Positions 61,475 to 64,000 of a DNA stretch of 64,000 bases are shown here, one piece after another. The position numbers and the translations under genes were made by a program. This DNA is from Helicoverpa zea (taxonomy: Eukaryota; Arthropoda; Insecta; Lepidoptera; Noctuidae), in assembly GCF_022581195.2 (NCBI RefSeq), contig NC_061470.1, forward strand, positions 1,116,001 through 1,180,000. Reading direction: 5' to 3'. Numbering within the stretch: the stretch's first letter is position 1; the number at the start of each line of letters is the position of its first letter. A model generated the notes under the pieces. It saw only the letters and a list, made by a program, of their open reading frames with translations, was not told the origin of the DNA and did no database searches.

Positions 61475-63710
61475 TCAGTCAATTAATATATCCCCACGGC
61501 TTGCAGTGAACAGCGTGTGTAGTTTCCGCGCGAACTCTGGGCCGATGCGCCGCGACTTGGAGCCGGCGACTGCCGCTCGAGACACGCCTATGTCTGCCAC
61601 TTCCTCTATTTTGTCTTTGCTCAGCACCTAGGGTTTGTCAAGACATTATTTAGGCACTGAAAATTCTAATTCGGTACAGCGAGGCGTGCAGGGAAGCGTT
61701 TGAGCGTGCACGCTAGTAGATGTCGTTGCTCAGATGCTTGATTGAACGCGCTAATCTCAGGATAATGTAATGTAAATGATACATTTTATCCGGTTTCGTG
61801 CAGGGGTTCCCACGGGAACTGCTGGCAGAAGCTAGATTTTAAATACGAATCAAGCGTATGTTTAACGTCTACGTACTAACACCAATGTAATTATCGTGGT
61901 ATGTTACCTCGAACAGTTCAAGTGGAGTCTTGTACTTGGCACAAAGCGCTCTGGACACCTCGAGACTGGACTGCGGCAGTATGGCTATCATTTGCTGCCA
62001 CAGCCGTCCCATACCGGCTCCTGTAATACACAAAAAAATACATATAATAACTTCATACATATTCAAAGGGCAGTCACACCCATTGCAATGAAAACAAAAT
62101 TGTGAGGTCAGTTAGTAAATTAATTGAAAGACTATTTCTGTATTAATATTATAAATCTGAAGAGGTTTATTTTATTGTTTGATTGTGAACGGGCCAATAT
62201 CATGCCTTATTGTTTTTTTTCTTAGTTACAGTAAGTGTTTTCTTTTGAATAAATTCTAAAAGTAGGTATCTAAGATAACTAACCATCTTTGTCAACAGCT
62301 ACACACTTCTTATTGTCACCTCTCATGTAGAACTCAGCTTGCTCGTCACACAAGCGTTTTGCTTTTCTGAAATAATAAATTATTTACACATTAGATTAAA
62401 TCTGCAAATATTATAGAGATTATACAACTAAAGAGATTTTCAGTTTGAACAATTGAACGGGCGAATTACAGGACAACAACTAATCCGTTTTGAAAAAAAA
62501 ATCAGTTTTATAATAGCGCCGAGGCCTACAAAAACAGCCTAGTAAGTTTTTTATCCCGGTGCGTGGAGCAGTTCCTACGGAACTCAGCAAAACACGCGGA
62601 CAGAAGCTAGTTATCTAATATACTCACTTGAAGGGCGCTTCAGCAATTGCCTTAGTGAACTGCACGATAGTAAGTGCCAGTTCATTCGGCGTGCTCGCTA
62701 TCACTGTGTCACAGCCCGTGCTTACAAGCAGATCTGAAAATGAAAACATAATTTCCTAAGGCCTACGTCACTCAATTTTAATTGCTGCTAAAAAATAAAT
62801 TAAACAACTGTCCCACTTGGATAAATTGCTGGGATGAAAAACCAAGTTAGACTTAAACTTAAGTTGATAAGAAAGTATTTTCAGTATAATATTATTTAGG
62901 TATGTAATTTCCTTAAATTTTATTTTAATTACATATCATACCAGTAATAGCCAATTCAAATTCCACTTCCGTTACCGCTGTACGATTACTGTTCGAAGTT
63001 TTGCGACGAGGCGATCTGTTGATGTAAAAAAAATATATTTAAATAGTACAGCTATAGAAAGGAAATAAATAATAATTCCTAGATCTACGAAAAAAAAATT
63101 GAGTGCGTTCTGCGTGGGCTTATTATCGCGAAAGCGATCCGAATCGAATTCAAATATAGACACTCCGCCGCGTGTCGTACCGCACCACTTCATGTAGAAT
63201 ACTTCAAAATAAAATTATTTATTGTTTTCTCATCCATATCGCTCACATAGAACGCACCGTAAAATTCAAATTTAATCATAGCTTCAAACATGAAATTTCT
63301 TCACTCAGTTGAAGCTAAGCGGACGAGTTGAGCTTGCACGTGCAAGCCCAGCTCGTCCGCGTCACCTATGAGCTAACTCCGACACTCACTTGAAGTAGTC
63401 CTGGTGTCGGAACACAAGCAGTGTGACACTACAGTCACACAGCTGCCGCGCCTGCGCGAGGTGTGACGCGAGCGAGTGTGTCCGCACGTGCGAGCTCAGC
63501 TCGTCCGCGTCACCTATGAGCTAACTCCGACACTCACTTGAAGTAGTCCTGGTGTCGGAACACAAGCAGTGTGACACTACAGTCACACAGCTGCTGCGCC
63601 TGCGCGAGGTGTGACGCGAGCGAGTGTGTCCGCACGTGCGAGCTCAGCTCGTCCGCGTCGCTTATGTACAGGGCGCGGGAGCATGATGTGCGGGCGGGGG
63701 TTAGCTTTAC
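61475..63710 (-). CDS. EME1: EME1-like MUS81 partner (3' part, 6 exons, continues past right edge)
   Basis: Minus-strand exons: 63710-63538, 63015-62942, 62733-62628, 62366-62284, 62020-61908 and 61627-61475. All have GT-AG borders and continuous phase, and they encode the last 233 residues. Family landmarks are FTKAIAEAPFK (human EME1 has a similar TKAVAEAPFK), a helix-hairpin-helix region starting GAGMGRLWQQM, and the C-terminal SKSRRIGPEFARKLHTLF, which matches the SRRIGPELSRR signature of EME1. In other animals EME1 is the non-catalytic XPF-family partner that dimerises with MUS81 to cut branched DNA at stalled forks and in recombination. The start codon and N-terminal exons lie beyond position 64000. 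The intron after the 63538 donor contains a 148-bp partial copy of the exon end, described separately. The identification rests on recalled family signatures, without a database search. Confidence 0.9.
62490..62613 (+). repeat. MINE-like repeat fragment in an EME1 intron
   Basis: It contains ttttatcccggtgcgtggag cagttcctacggaac and ends acacgcggacagaagctagt. It lies in the 62627-62367 intron. A shorter piece (gttcccacgggaactgctgg) lies at about 61795-61836 in the next intron. Confidence 0.55.
63319..63645. repeat. 148-bp tandem duplication plus palindrome copied from an EME1 exon end
   Basis: Units 63350-63497 and 63498-63645 are identical except for one base (gccgcg against gctgcg near 63446/63594). 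The upper unit contains the last 108 bp of the EME1 exon, its donor and about 40 bp of intron; the lower unit is a copy lying within the intron. A partial third head resumes at 63646. Immediately beyond, 63319-63360 is a 42-bp palindrome (19 of 21 positions paired, centred on GCACGTGC) built from the same exon words, so it looks like an inverted fragment of the exon. Splicing from the copied donor at 63389 would read a TGA straight after the first copy, so the copy is not expected to add protein. Confidence 0.9.
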
Positions 63711-64000
63711 CTGGAGAGGGGGATATTGATGAGTAAAAGAAAAGAAATGTGACGGCATAAATTTTGTCATGCCCAGATTAAGTAACTAAAAGTAAAACAT
63801 GCAAGAAACATTATGGAACTGACAGCATTAATAAGCATCATGTCTTCTTTCGTATGTGCGATTGAAACTCAAGGATGGATACTGAGCCATCATTGTTAGG
63901 CTCAAAATTTTGCGATATGAAACGTCACACACACAATACAATAATTATTCAAAGACCTGTTAGATAAAATACCTATATCTACAGGTACAAATTCTAATTA

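Noticed and set aside
63350..63497. Copied EME1 exon end as a second coding exon
   Set aside because: Use of its acceptor-like tag or its donor leads immediately to TGA in the EME1 frame, so it cannot add coding sequence.
1..64000. CRISPR arrays, operons or prokaryotic signals
   Set aside because: No regularly spaced identical repeats with unique spacers. Short introns, SINEs and the lepidopteran repeat style indicate an insect nuclear genome.

Overview
The window looks like nuclear DNA of a lepidopteran insect, most likely a noctuid-type moth. It is AT-rich, its genes are split by short introns, and it is packed with repeat families I associate with Lepidoptera: tRNA-headed SINEs, a (GAT)n-tailed interspersed repeat, MINE/Helitron-like fragments, and many small DNA transposons. 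There is no sign of bacterial gene organisation. The species call is an inference from repeat style and protein similarity recalled from memory; nothing could be searched.

About 1-55 kb is gene-poor. It holds one intact tRNA-Arg(ACG) gene (41452-41524), a 5'-truncated jockey-type LINE with a long open reverse-transcriptase frame (26813-28930, minus), and a nearly complete DD37D (maT-like) mariner element with 29-bp terminal repeats and an open transposase frame (45539-46811). Non-autonomous DNA elements could be delimited by their ends: a 205-bp-arm foldback split by an insertion (293-1543), two hAT-like elements, one carrying a nested SINE (15788-16367 and 35126-35417), a deleted mariner (16822-17573), a pogo-like element that keeps only a HTH frame (50522-51905), and a MITE with 126-bp arms (52621-53033). 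Several isolated exon-like segments (near 8.1, 10.0, 11.9 and 23.6 kb, plus a possible promoter and first exon at 44.6-45.0 kb) may belong to genes I cannot assemble.

About 55.3-64 kb holds two adjacent minus-strand genes whose exons join in phase at canonical splice sites. The first is a complete RMND1-like gene (mitochondrial DUF155 protein; 8 coding exons, 60937-57025, with an alternative in-phase last exon at 55476-55374). The second is the 3' part of an EME1-like gene (partner of the MUS81 structure-specific endonuclease; 6 exons, 63710-61475, continuing past the right edge). The two genes are about 540 bp apart, and a PIF/Harbinger-like MITE lies between them. One acts in mitochondria and the other in nuclear DNA repair, so I see no functional link beyond adjacency.

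I found no clear new biological system. The observations most worth following are the two possible RMND1 C-termini, with an in-frame 10-residue repeat beyond one stop codon, the direct and inverted partial duplication of an EME1 exon inside its own intron, and the pogo-like element with subterminal repeats.
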